Part shown: piece after piece, positions 11,200-22,286 of the stretch
Numbering within the stretch: position 1 is the first letter of the stretch
How the letters are laid out: each line of letters begins with the position of its first letter
Assembly: GCA_029891385.1 (NCBI GenBank)
Contig: CM057233.1
Span: 52,034,063 to 52,098,062 of the forward strand
Direction: 5' to 3'
Source: Erythroxylum novogranatense
Lineage: Eukaryota > Streptophyta > Magnoliopsida > Malpighiales > Erythroxylaceae
Length of the DNA: 64,000 nt
Translations under genes and position numbers: made by a program
The notes under the pieces: generated by a model
Database searches by the model: none
Seen by the model: the letters and a program-made list of their open reading frames with translations, nothing else
What the model was told of the DNA's origin: nothing

Positions 11200-13660
11200 T
11201 TAAGGATTAAGAGAGAGAATGTAAGAAGTTAGAATATAAAGGTGTCGGTGGTCGGACTGACAGATCAAATATCGTTCTAAGTTATTTTGATGCCAAAGAA
11301 ATTGCTCTTGAATGATTGATTGACAAAGGATGCAAAAAGGCAAGCTTGGAAGAAAAGGAAATGATTGTAGAAGACACATCGGGAAGAAGCGTAAAGGCAA
11401 ACAACGATATTAATTTCCAAGAAGAAAATAATTGTCGAAGGTCAACTGTCCCGAGTAGCGTGTATAATAATTTTATCACCTATGAATTGAAGCGTCGATC
11501 TCTCTTGTGGTGCTCTTCTTCTCTAATTACATTCATGTTTGCTTACTTCTACAATATGTTTTTGGCGGGAATCGACATTATTATACTAGTTAGAAGATTA
11601 TTCCATACAAGAAAAGCCGTCTTACGGTTCAAACATTTTGGGCGTTCTGGTGTCTTTCCTTGCCACAAGTAAAAATTATGACAATCGACCTATGAATTAA
11701 AGCGTTAATCTACGTTACGGCGTTTACTTACGCAATCTGTTGCTAGCGATGTTTGACATTATCGTATTAATTGAAGCGTCAATTCGGTGACACAAAAACC
11801 TGCGGTTTAAAAGGAAGAGATTGTTAAGTCAAAACAACTTGACATCAATGATTTCGATGAAGTACAAATAATGATGAAAAAGGAGGCGATGAAAACAAGA
11901 AGGAAGTTCAAAGCAAACACAAGTTGAAAAGCGATGGAAGCAAAACCGGGCGGAAGCAAAAGGCATTTAAAGTTGTGCAAAAGTAGGCCGGAGTAAGCGA
12001 CGGTCAAAAGCGAATTTAAAGCAAACCACGTGTGAATTACTTAATCGGTTTATGACCTATGAATTGAAGCGTCAATCTGTTATGGTCCTCTTCTTGTCTT
12101 TGTAGTCCTCATTTGCTTATTTACGGAATAGGTTATTGGCATTTGGTGGAATCGAGATTATCATAGCAGTTAGAAGATTATTGGATACAAGACAAAGAGA
12201 TGTGAAAATGATTCATACATTTTGGGAGTAACCGTAATGCGTCGACAGATAAAATTTAGTTCTAAGTTATTTTGATGCCAAAGAAATGGCCTTGAATGAT
12301 TGATTGATAAAGGGATGCAAAAAGCCGAGCTTGAAAGAAGAGCAAATGATCGTAGAAGGTGAACACCCACGAAGAAAAGTAAAGGAAAACAATGATAGTA
12401 ATTTGGAAGAAGAAAATAATTGTAGAAGGTCAACTGTCCCGAGTAGGGCGTGTATAATAATTTTATCATTATGAATTGAAGCGTCGATCTCTACTCGGTG
12501 CTCTTCTTCTAATTACATTCATGTTTGCTTACTTCTTTAATCGTTTTGGCGAGAATCGACATTATTATACCAGTTAGAACATTATTCCATACAAGAAAGC
12601 GAGTCTTCTTAATCTACTTACAGTGTTTACTTACGCAATCTGCTATTGGAAGTGTTTGACATTACTATTAATTCAAGCGTCAATCTACTGACGGAAGAAA
12701 TCTCTGCGGTTAAAAGGAGGAGATTGTTAAGTCAAAGCGACTTAACATAAATGATTTCGATGAAGTACAAATAATTATGAAAAGGAGACGATGAAAACAA
12801 GGCGGAAGTTGAAAAGCAAACACAAGTTCAAAAGCGGATGGAAGCAAAAGCGGGCGAAAGTTGTGCAAAAGTAGGCGGCGGTAAAAGCAGACGATGCAAA
12901 ATGAATGAAACCAAAGCACGTGTGAATTACGAATCAGTTTGAGTTAGTTACATAACTCAATTGAATAACATGTTTTGTCAAGAATCAAGCAATCTCTGTT
13001 ATGGTGGTCTTCCTCTTCGAAAAGCAGAAAATAATTGTAGAAGGTCAACTTTGTCGGGAGTAGCGGTAAGAAATCTTTCACTATGAATTGAATCGTCAAT
13101 CTACATTATGGTCCTCTTCTCTTTCTGATCTGATTTTGCTTACTCGGAATCGTGATTGGTATTTGGCGAGAATTGACATTATCATACCGGTTAGAAGATT
13201 ATTGCATAGAAGAAATACGGATGTCAAGCTGTTGTGTCAACAATTAAGCAATCTACTTACAGTGTCGTCTTCCTCTTGCGAAAAACATAAAATAATTGTA
13301 GAAGGTAAACACATCGAAGTAGCGGTAAGAAATCTATCACCTATGAATTGAAGCGTCAATCGTATTACGGTCCTCTTCTCTTTGCAGTCCTCATTTTGCA
13401 TACTTGTGGAATCGTTATTGGTATTTAGCGAGAATCGACATTATCATACCGGTTAGAAGATTATTGCATAGAAGAAAAGCAGTTACGAGAGTCATTCATA
13501 CATTTTGGGAGTTACGGTGTATTTCCTTGTCACAAATAAATCAATATGACGGTGTCGAGAAGTCTTATCACGTATGAATTGAAGCGTGAATCGTATTCGG
13601 TTTACTTCGCAACACGCTATTGGCGGTGTTTGACATTATTATAATGGCTAGAAGATTGTA
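11200..13660 (+). repeat. Direct repeats bordering the Helitron
   Basis: At least five copies of a several-hundred-base unit. The anchor ATGAATTGAAGCGTCRATC occurs at about 11476, 12057, 12471, 13083 (variant) and 13346. Each anchor is followed by a CTCTTCT block, a GGCGRGAATCGACATTAT block and a GTTAGAAGATTATT block, and most copies are preceded by AAATAATTGTAGAAGGTCAA. Copies vary by internal deletion. The same unit occurs at 1-420. No conserved protein is encoded; open frames in one copy are interrupted in others. Confidence 0.72.
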
Positions 13661-13971
13661 CCTATTAATTGAAAACTCAATCTACGAGAGAAAAAATCTA
13701 TCTGAGCGGAACCTATTGAATCGCATGTTAAGTAAAAGCGACTTGACATATATGATTTGAATGAAAAACAAGCGAACAAAAAAGGCGGAGAATGCGAAAG
13801 CATAAATAATATATTGACTTGACTCTTATTTATAACCTTCGTGTTCAACTGCTTGTCCACCCATCTGTAGTAGCATTATGCGAGAAATTTAAACATAAAA
13901 GACGCATATGTTCAGCCATGCAGTGATGTACGAAATAAAGAAGACAAAAAGAATAAAGAATTCAAGAAAAG
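13661..13971. other. Short unassigned segment
   Basis: Ends the repeat block (a GAAAACTCAATCTACG-type unit) and continues to the start of the next element at 13972. Nothing else is recognised. Confidence 0.35.
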
Positions 13972-14720
13972 TGTCAGGCCCAAAATATTTTTTTTAAAAT
14001 TAAGCATGATTAGATTGATTAAGTAAGTTAAGTTAGCATTATTTTGGAATTCATGTAGGTAGATGGATGATGTAAGTTTAAGTGAGATTATAGCATGTTG
14101 AGAGTGGAGTGGATGACTTGAGAGGTTTAGAAGATAAAGAAATATGTTAGGAATCCAATGCTTTAAGAATCGGGTCATTTGGAGCTATATAGCTCAAGTT
14201 ATCCCGAAAACACCGATCTATGCACAATTTGTTTTCTTTCAAATGATTTTATTTCAGCTGATTTTAAACTTCACTGGTTTTAAGCTTCAAATGATTTTCC
14301 TTGACTGATTTTTGCTTGACTGATTTTCGCTTCACTGATTTTCGCTTCACTTGTTTTTTGTTTGGTGATTTTCCTTGGTGATTTTTGCTTCACTGGTTTT
14401 AAACTTCACTGATTTTGTTTCAATGATTTTCGGTTCAGCTGATTTTTGTTTCAGTGATTTTCGGTTCAGTGATTTTCGGTTCAGCTGATTTTGTTTCAGC
14501 TGATTTTACTTCACTGAATTTTTTCAGCTGATTTTTGCTTCAATGATTTTCTTTCGGTGATTTTCGTTTGGTGATTTTCCTTCAGTGATTTTACATCGAA
14601 GATAAGTGGAGCGTTAGTCAAGTGTTTTGGGCATAGTTAGAGGCGAATCTCATTTTCATTCTTCATGAGAGTTGTATATCTAGATGTACAAATGCATGAG
14701 TTAATGAAAACAGATTACAT
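13972..14720 (+). mobile_element. Gypsy-type LTR fragment, 5' part
   Basis: It begins TGTCAGGCCCAAAATATTTT, close to the sense start of the solo LTR whose 5' end is at 34250 (TGTAAGGCCTAAAATATACC). It then has a block at 14149-14205 (GAATCCAATGCTTTAAGAAT, then GGAGCTATATAGCTC) similar to one in the solo LTR at 46649-51064, a palindrome array (14210-14605), and a GGGCATAGTTAGAGG ... GTTGTATATCTAGATGTAC block like that after the array at 52612. These features suggest a Gypsy LTR. The 3' end is not identified because the sequence grades into a minisatellite. Confidence 0.5.
14210..14605 (+). repeat. Tandem array with palindromic core CAGCTG
   Basis: About 25-28 units of roughly 15 bases based on TTTCAGCTGATTTT. 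Five units keep the exact CAGCTG palindrome (near 14257, 14434, 14484, 14498 and 14525). Most others read CACTGATTTT, CAGTGATTTT or CAATGATTTT, as if the core had been damaged. The array lies inside the LTR fragment. Confidence 0.8.
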
Positions 14721-15210
14721 CGTCTGTTTTGTTCGCAGCTGACGTCGCTTTTAAATGCATCTTTATGTCTTCGTCTCACTTTTGTATATAAAATGCATAT
14801 TGTTAACCGTCTACTTTTGAACTCCGTTTATATTTTAAACTTCGTCAACTTTTAAACTCCGTCTATATTTAAGACTTCGTCTACTTTTTCAATCCATCGA
14901 TTTTGAACTTCGTCTACTTTCTCAACTCCCATCCCAATACACACGTAGTAGATTATGGGGTCCAAAACATGTCTTTAAAGTACTTGCAGAGGACAAGGTA
15001 AAATTAGTTACTTACTTTCTATATGAGATTTTTCACTTGTGTATCGATATTATCTTGAGAAAATATAAATTGCAAAGCTTTGAACTTATAGTGCATTATT
15101 GTTAGATATAAATGCTTTTAAATGCATCTTTATGTCTTCGTCGACTTTTGTATTCTCCGTGTGTATTGTTAACTTGGTATACTTTTCAACCCCTTTATAT
15201 TTTAACCGTC
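14721..15210 (+). repeat. Minisatellite CTTCGTCTACTTTTTCAACT
   Basis: Roughly 35-base units alternate CTTCGTCTACTTTTTCAACTCC with a TCTATATTTTAAA or ATCGATTTTTAA half. The array continues into the start of both 1.69-kb duplicated units and recurs at 15600-15700 and 17290-17400. It is pyrimidine-rich and non-coding. Confidence 0.7.
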
Positions 15211-16901
15211 AACTTTTTCAAGTCCATCGATTTTTAAGTTCGTCTACTTTTTCAAGTCCGCCATATTTAGAACTTCGCCACTTTTTCAACTGCAACGATT
15301 TTTAACTTCGCCCATTTTCCCTTCTTAAATCTGTTAGAGGTGAGAAAAGCGCACGATTGAAAGCAAAGCAAAGCAAATCACCTCCAATTAAGAAGCGAGA
15401 CGATAGAAGAAGCAAATCACCTCTCAATTAAGAAGCGAGACCATAGAAGTGAAACGATGAAAGTAAGATCTTGAAAAGTTAAAACCCGTACGCTTTTCAG
15501 TTAAATGCCTTTTGTGCTTTATCATTTTTTCTTCGTATCGTCTCGCTTTTATGCATCTTTATGTCTTCGCCTCACTTTTGTATTCTCCGTCTGGATTGTT
15601 AACCGTCTACTTTTTCAACTCGGTTATATTTTAAACTTCGCCTACTTTTTCAACTCGGTTATATTAAAACTTCGCTACTACTTTTTCAACTCGGTTATAT
15701 TTTACAAATGCATTAGAGGTGAGAAAAGCGATTTATGGAAAGCAAAGCAAATAACCTCCAATTCAGAAGCGAGGCGATACAGGTGAAGCGATCAAAGTGA
15801 GATATTGAAAAGTGAAAAGCACTGTTGAAGTAAGACATAAAGCGAGAAAAAGTTAAAGACAGCAAACTAAGACATAAAACTTAATGGGATAGATTGCATG
15901 CTCGTCCATCCCATTCGCTCTTAATATATATCGTAATAAAACTTTTCAAAGCTGCAGCCTTCAGTAGTTATATGGACAAGGATCGACGATGAATCTGCTT
16001 TCATATCCAAGTCTCTACTCTGACTTCTTTGTTGAGCGCATCCATTTTGATTAAGCGATGATTCTGGTGATAATCGTAAAACTTCATTTTCACGAGAGGA
16101 GTTCATTTCGACATGAGAAAATATATGTACAAGGAAGAGGATGATGGTGGTGAAGTAACAGACTTTGCAATTTATGATAAATCTCCTCATAGCAAGTCCG
16201 GACTACGCCTTACTGCGTTTGGGGACACTCTTTTTGAAGTCTCGACTACGCATTCTTTATTCGAGCCATCGTATTACGGATGGCAACATGAAAAATCTCC
16301 TCGTATCCAAGTCTGTTGTAGCCCTCGAAAACATCAGACACACCAAAACCTCCGACGCGGTTGGTGAAAACCTTAAACAACCTTATGCTTCAAGACTACG
16401 CCTTCTGGTGAAGTAGCGACTTTGCAATTATGAAGCTACAATATCGATAAATATCCTCATATCCAAGTGCGCTTCTACAAAAAAAATAGCGGATCGGAAA
16501 CTACTGCAAAAAAAAAAAACCTTATGTACAAGACTACGCTTCTTTGGTGAAGTAGCGACTTTGCAATTATGAAGCTACAATATCGATAAATATCCTCATA
16601 TCCAAGTCTCAGACTACAACAAAAATAGCCAAATCGAAACTCTCAGACAAACAAAAAAATCCTAAAGAAGATTTACAAGTAACAAAGGACAAAAAGCAAC
16701 ATGAAGCAACTCTTTCGGCAATGAACAACAAATCCACAAGAACGGCCAAAACAACATTTATGACAACCACGATAACCGACACGAGAGATAAGAGAGGATA
16801 AGAAAAACGTTAAGAAGATTTACAAGTAACACGAAGCGAAACCTAAGACCAACTGGAAACCGTAACTTGTAAATCTTCTTTACGCAGTTCTCATCTTCTC
16901 T
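15211..16901 (+). repeat. 1.69-kb tandem duplication, unit 1
   Basis: Matches unit 2 from the minisatellite at its start (ACTTTTTCAAGTCCATCG) to the hairpin at its end, at a constant offset of about 1,690 bases. Inside are two TTAGAGGTGAGAAAAGCG blocks about 380 bases apart (15332, 15711), a 33-base hairpin (15883-15915), and about 140-base sub-repeats beginning AAGTAGCGACTTTGCAATTA (16411, 16550). Short open frames at 16113-16416 are not conserved in unit 2 and are not called as genes. Confidence 0.85.
15883..15915. repeat. Recurrent short hairpin, copy 1
   Basis: AATGGGATAGA, an 11-base loop, then TCCATCCCATT: 11-base arms with one mismatch, followed by CGCTCTTA and an AT-rich stretch. Two further copies lie at 17570-17602 and 19094-19126. 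Confidence 0.75.
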
Positions 16902-16902
16902 A
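16789..16902. repeat. Long imperfect inverted repeat ending unit 1
   Basis: The left arm (16789-16830) contains GTTAAGAAGATTTACAAGTA. The right arm (16861-16902) contains ACTTGTAAATCTTCTTTACG and TTCTCATCTTCTCT. The arms of about 40 bases are separated by a 30-base loop. Equivalent arms end unit 2. Confidence 0.75.
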
Positions 16903-18592
16903 ACTTTTTCAAGTCCATCGATTTTTAAGTTCGTCTACTTTTTCAAGTCCGTCTATATTTAGAACTTCGCCAACTTTTTCAATCGCGGCGATTTTTAACC
17001 CGCCCGTTTTTCCTTCTTAAATCTGTTAGAGGTGAGAAAAGCGGGGCGATTGAAAGCAAAGCAAAGCAAATCACCTCCGAATTAAGAAGCGAACGATGAA
17101 GAAGCAAATCACCTCTCGATTAAAGCGAGACCATAGAAGTGAAGCGATGAAAGTAAGATCTTGAAAAGTTAAAACCCGTCCTTTTGATTAAATGCCTTTT
17201 GTGCTTTGTCTGTTTTTCTTCGTATCGTCTGCTTTTTGTCTGTCTTTATGTCTTCGCCTCACTTTTGTATTCTCCGTCTGGATTGTTAACCGTCTACTTT
17301 TTCAACTCCGGTTATATTTTAAACTTCGTCTACTTTTTCAACTCGGTTATATTAAAACTTCGTCTACTTTTTCAACTCCGATTATATTTTACACTTAAAT
17401 GCATTAGAGGTGAGAAAAGCGGGGCGATGGAAAGCAAAGCAAATAACCTCCGAATTGAAGCGAGGCGATACGGTGAAACGATCAAAGTGAGATATTGAAA
17501 AGTGAAAAGCACATGAAGTAAGACATAAAGCGAGAAAAGTTGCAGCAATCAAACTAAGACATAAAACTTAATGGGATAGATTGCATGCTCGTCCATCCCA
17601 TTCGCTCTTAATATATATCGTAATAAAACTTTTCAAAGCTGCGACCTTCGTAGTTATATGGACAAAGGCGACGATGAATCTGCTCGTATCCAAGTCTCGC
17701 ACTACTGACTTCTTTGTTGAGCGCATCCATTTTGATTAAGCGGATGATTCTGGTGATAATCGTAAAACTTCGTTTTCACGAGAGGAGTTCGTTTCGACAT
17801 GAGAAAAATATATGTACAAGGAAGAGGATGATGGTGGTGAAATAACACTTTGCAATTTATGATAAATCTCCTCATAGCAAAGTCGGACTCACGCCTACTG
17901 CGTTTGGGGCACTCTTTTGAAGTCTCATTACGCATTCTTTATTCGAGCCATCGTATTACGGATGGCAACATGAAAAATCTCCTCGTATCCAGTCCATTTG
18001 TAGCCCTCGAAAACATCTCATGCACACCAAAACCTCCGGCGTGCGGTTGGTGAAAAACCTTAAACAACCTTATGTACGCACTTCGCCTTCTTTGGGTGAA
18101 GTAGCGACTTTGCAATTTATGAAGCTACAATATCGATAAATATCCTCATATCTAAGTCCTGCACTTCTGACAAAAAATAGCCAAATCTGAAACTCTTCAC
18201 AAACAAAAAAACCTTATGTACACACTACGCCTACTCTGCTGGTGAAGTAGCGACTTTGCAATTATGAAGCTACAATATCGATAAATATCCTCATATCGAA
18301 GTCTGCACTTCTGACAAAAATAGCCAAATCTGAAAACTCTTTGTACAAACAAAAAAATCCTAAAGAAGATTTACAAGTAACAAAGGACGAAAAGCAACAT
18401 GAAGCAACTCTTTCCACAAACAACAATATCCACAAGCGGCCAAAACAACGGTTATGACAACCACGATAACGACACGAGATAAGAGAGGATAAGAAAAAGC
18501 GTTAAGAAGATTTACAAGTAACACGAAGCGAAACCTAAGACCAACCTGAAACCGTAACATGTAAATCTTCTTTACGCGGTTCTCATCTTCTC
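16902..18592 (+). repeat. 1.69-kb tandem duplication, unit 2
   Basis: Second copy of 15211-16901. Corresponding landmarks: TTAGAGGTGAGAAAAGCG at 17023 and 17402, hairpin at 17570-17602, 140-base sub-repeats near 18101 and 18245, terminal inverted repeat at 18478-18598. Differences from unit 1 are mostly small indels, many beside CAG or CTG. Confidence 0.85.
17570..17602. repeat. Recurrent short hairpin, copy 2
   Basis: Same arms as at 15883 (AATGGGATAGA / TCCATCCCATT). It is duplicated as part of the 1.69-kb unit. Confidence 0.75.
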
Positions 18593-18598
18593 TTATCT
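18478..18598. repeat. Long imperfect inverted repeat ending unit 2
   Basis: Left arm 18478-18522 (GATAAGAGAGGATAAG, then AAGAAGATTTACAAGTAAC). Right arm 18553-18598 (GTAACATGTAAATCTTCTTT, then CTCATCTTCTCTTATC). The arms pair further out than in unit 1. Confidence 0.75.
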
Positions 18599-19093
18599 AC
18601 GTAACGATGTCGTCATCATCGCAACTATTGTTCTGCGAAAGAGTATCGGTGTTTACCAATCAACAACAACAACGGCTAGGACAACAGAACAGAGAGAAAC
18701 CGCGATACTCTTTCGACAACAACAATTTGGAGAAAGCGAGAGGAACGTAAGGCGTGAGAGGAAAAACAAAGAGAGAAAAGGACCTGACATGAATGAAGAG
18801 ATATGAACACATATAAGCGGTGACAAGGGCACGCATTGGGCGATCGTCTGCGCGATGCTCTGACAAAATATTACAATGAAGATTGCGTCGAAGATTGAAG
18901 ATTGTGTCGAAGATTGCGTGTATATCGCGCTGCAAGAAACAACATTCAATAAGCGATGCGGATTAAATAAATGGATGAAGAAGGAGATCGGTGAATATAG
19001 GCGTCGATTACATGAAAAGCGTAAAATGTAAATCATTTGGATTAAATGAATGAAGCGGATCTGATGAATATAGGCCGTCAGATTAAATGAACG
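18593..19093. repeat. Inverted repeat and short degenerate tandem repeats
   Basis: An inverted pair (18626-18653 ATTGTTCTGCGAAAGAGTAT...; 18694-18725 ...GATACTCTTTCGACAACAA) surrounds a 40-base spacer. Near 18880-18925 GAAGATTG(C/T)GTC is repeated three to four times. At 18960-19093 a unit of roughly 60-70 bases (GGATTAAATRAATG ... GATGAATATAGG) is repeated. No gene is seen. Confidence 0.55.
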
Positions 19094-19126
19094 AATGGGA
19101 TGGATTGCATGGTCGTCCATCCCATT
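19094..19126. repeat. Recurrent short hairpin, copy 3 (perfect arms)
   Basis: AATGGGATGGA and TCCATCCCATT form perfect 11-base arms around an 11-base loop. It is again followed by CGCTCTTA and an AT-rich stretch. This copy lies outside the duplicated units. Confidence 0.8.
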
Positions 19127-19455
19127 CGCTCTTAGTATATATACTTAATAAACACAAAAGGCCTAGTTCGGATATCAATTGAAGGATATGCATAGCATAT
19201 GCAGCCGAAATAAAAAATTGTAATCTTATATTTATCGATTGTGTTTAATAAATACATTAATAATAAAAATAGGTAAATAATAAATACTTAAAATATAATG
19301 ATTAATTAATATATTACTTTAAAAACACGACGTATTTATATAGTCTACACTGAAAAATATATCTCATTTTCGACGTTTGATATAGTTATGATTAATTTAA
19401 GAATCTTTTTTTCAAATACGAAGAAAACAAATTTCTCTAGTTTTTCTCTTATATT
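19127..19455. other. AT-rich unassigned segment
   Basis: Mostly AT-rich. GGATATGCATAGCATATGCAG at 19183-19203 holds a near-palindrome around GCATATGC. No gene is seen. It could be the far end of the adjacent LTR if the border given for that LTR is wrong. Confidence 0.35.
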
Positions 19456-20983
19456 TGTTTATCTTTAATGTACAGAAAAACAAAGAATTTTCACGCACGT
19501 ACTATAAACAAAACAAAAAAAAACGTTGAAAAGAGCATTATATTTACTCATCTTCACTTCATTTTTTATCAACGTACAAAAAACAAAAAACGAAAAACGA
19601 AAAACTCAACTTCTCAGTGTTTTTACTTTCAGTTTTCAAGCACATGACGTCTACACCACAATAACCAAGTAATAACCTATTTATCACTATGGGTTTTTAG
19701 TTTTTACATACAGGTTATTCTCAACGTTCATGTTCAGTAAACCAGCACACCCCTTTGTAACCATTACAAAGTTTTTATTCAACTTTTAAATAAATAAATA
19801 TTATTATTTATTTATAAAATAAAATAAGATAAAATCATTTTATTCTATTATTATTTTTAAAATGAAATACAATAAAATTATTTAATTTTATTCATTTATT
19901 TTGTACAAGAGAATTTTCAATATTAATTATATTTTCGTGCTAACAAAAAATATGACATATAAATTATTTAATAAATTATCTCATAATAAATTAAATAACC
20001 ATAAACAAAAATATTATACTCATAAGTGTATGACCACATAGGTTCATCACTAAGTCGGTAGTAATTAATCTAATTAATTACTAATCAAGGTTGACATCTA
20101 GCAACACTCTTTAACGACCAGATAATGTGAAGTAACAACTTTACAAAGATAGAACCTAGTTAAAGATAATGTATAATTAACTTCTATCATTATAACTCTG
20201 GATTATCCAAAGGTATAGTTTAACTGTCAAATCTTATTAGATAACCAACTATATTACATGTCGATCATTAATAATTGGTGAATGACTTAGAAAGCTTCTT
20301 TTTCTCGCTCATTCAATCGCCCTGGCCTAGGTCTTGAAACAATCATTAAGATCAATGACAACATAGATTTCAAATTCATTACCTAGAGTCGATGGATCGC
20401 ATCTTGACTCACCACTAATCAGATAGGTACTTAATTACATCCAATAATCATTCAATTAACATTTTTACACACTAGGTGTCCGACATCAAAACATAATAAG
20501 TAATCTATTTATTACTATGATAATCTCAGGTCAAAGGAAAAATATACATTTAAATCCTTATGAGAATATCCCACGAGACAGTTCATAAGTAATATTAACT
20601 ATTGAGAATTCTCAATTTGGTCAGTTCAATGATCATATCTATATATGCATCATCTATATATGTAATTTAGTAAATGAGATCTACTAATATCTATCCAATA
20701 GATACTATTACATATATATTGATCTAACCGGATCATTAAAGTCCTTATTTGATAATCCTATGATCAAGAACATTTTAGATTAAATTCTAAAGACTTAAAT
20801 CTCATAATCATATTCTACATTATGATGGCAAGTGTATAAATTTAATCAAGGACTTATCATATTAAAAAAAATAAACATAATATGATAAAAGTATTTTCCA
20901 TGTTATTAAACAAAGTTAATAATCACAAAACTAAAGTGTTTAATCTATTACAAAATGATTGGGTCGTGGGCATAACTGCAACA
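19456..20983 (-). mobile_element. Probable solo Copia LTR
   Basis: On the minus strand the segment begins TGTTGCAGTTATGCCCACGA at 20983, a TG start resembling long plant Copia LTRs. On the plus strand it ends GCAACA followed by ATATT. Another ATATT at 19451-19455 precedes TGTTTATC at 19456, giving a possible 5-base target duplication and TG...CA ends. No coding region or second LTR is seen beside it. The 20983 end is firmer than the 19456 end, because the duplication is AT-rich and could match by chance. Confidence 0.45.
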
Positions 20984-21883
20984 ATATTTTAGTTTCATAT
21001 TGTAACATATTTTAACTTTTACCTCTCTTCTTTATCATAACTCACCAGTTTGTAGACATGCTTCCTTTATTTTCTTCCTCTTCAGACCCTTCTCGACAAA
21101 CTCACCACATTTCATTTACGAATTTTCCTCTTCTTCAGCCTTGCCTCCTCCTTCCTTAAGTTTTATGTCCTTCTTGTTTCTTTCTTTCCTTCTCTTTAAT
21201 TCTTGTCTAGTGTTTTTTTATCTTATAATACTTCTAAATTTTATCATCCTTCAATGGTTCAATCTCCCATCTTCATCTTCATCTACTTCATCCTATTTTA
21301 ATACTCTCCCTTTCTATTTACTTCATCCTTCTTTAAGTTTAGCATATTTCATTATGTTCCTTCTTTCCTTTTCCCATTAAATTTTCCTACTGTATTGAAA
21401 ACTATTTTTAAAAAACTTTTTCAGGCCTCAGCCCTTTTTTAAACTATGTATTCTTGTTTTTAGTTAACAGTCCCTAAGTTCTTGATAAACCAGGAAAACT
21501 TTCATTCCCTAACCCTTGCTTCACCATCCTTCCCCAAGCTTGCTAGTCCTATCCCTACTCACCATACCTCCTTCTTCCCACCTTCAGTAACTATTTCCCT
21601 TAACACTATCTCTAAGTCCCTTTTTTCTACCACTCTTTTACAAAATCCTTTGTTTTAAAGGTGTTAGCACTTTCCATTTAGCAAGCTTCTTAGCTTTTTA
21701 CCCTCCCATTAAGACCCATTACAACCTCCTTCCACCACTCAGTCAGGCTTCTCTTAAGGCCTAAACCACAAACTCAACTAGAAGTAAGTGGTGGGAGACT
21801 CACCTTAAATCAAGATTCACTATTGGCCTCCCTTTTCCTCAAAAGGAAACTTCCTTATAACTCTACCTTTGAAGGTTCTAAAA
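20984..21883 (+). other. Pyrimidine-rich sequence, probably the 5' part of a LINE
   Basis: C/T-rich DNA with no firm protein motif. It directly abuts the left AAAGG duplication of the 12.4-kb insertion at 21889-34250, and LINE ORF1 sequence continues just after the right AAAGG. The pre-insertion sequence would therefore join this segment to the LINE. Ser/Pro-rich translation (for example 21141-21380) would suit the start of a LINE ORF1, but this is inferred from position only. Confidence 0.4.
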
Positions 21884-22286
21884 AAAGGTGTAACACCCAC
21901 ATACCCCCTGGGAGGATATGCAGATGCTACACATACCATACCAATAAAACATATCATACCAACAAATCCAAGCATTCTCAGAAACTCAAGCACCATACAT
22001 TACATTTCAATATGTTGTAAACATGCTATATAGAATTTAGTGACATAACAAAAAACTTATTACATGCCTTGAAGTCCAAATGTCATCTTGTTTATAAATA
22101 TTACAAACTATATGTGCAAAATACAAACTATCTCATCATACCGAGTATAAGTCAGTAACATTAACAAACTAAATATTATTCACAACAAAACACAATCTTT
22201 ATTGGTCACTGCGGTTGTCTTTTCCCCAGTCTTTATACCCTTCTATCTAAACCCGAACCTACACGGGGCAAATCTACTGTGCTATG

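Noticed and set aside
16113..16416. Two overlapping small frames in the 1.69-kb unit
   Set aside because: The second unit breaks the same frames with indels, so coding is not supported.
18653..19120. 155-codon open frame on the minus strand
   Set aside because: Covers an inverted repeat and short tandem repeats; no recognisable domain.
21141..21380. 79-codon Ser/Leu/Phe-rich frame as a secreted or membrane protein
   Set aside because: Composition follows from a C/T-rich tract; better seen as possible LINE 5' sequence, and even that is uncertain.
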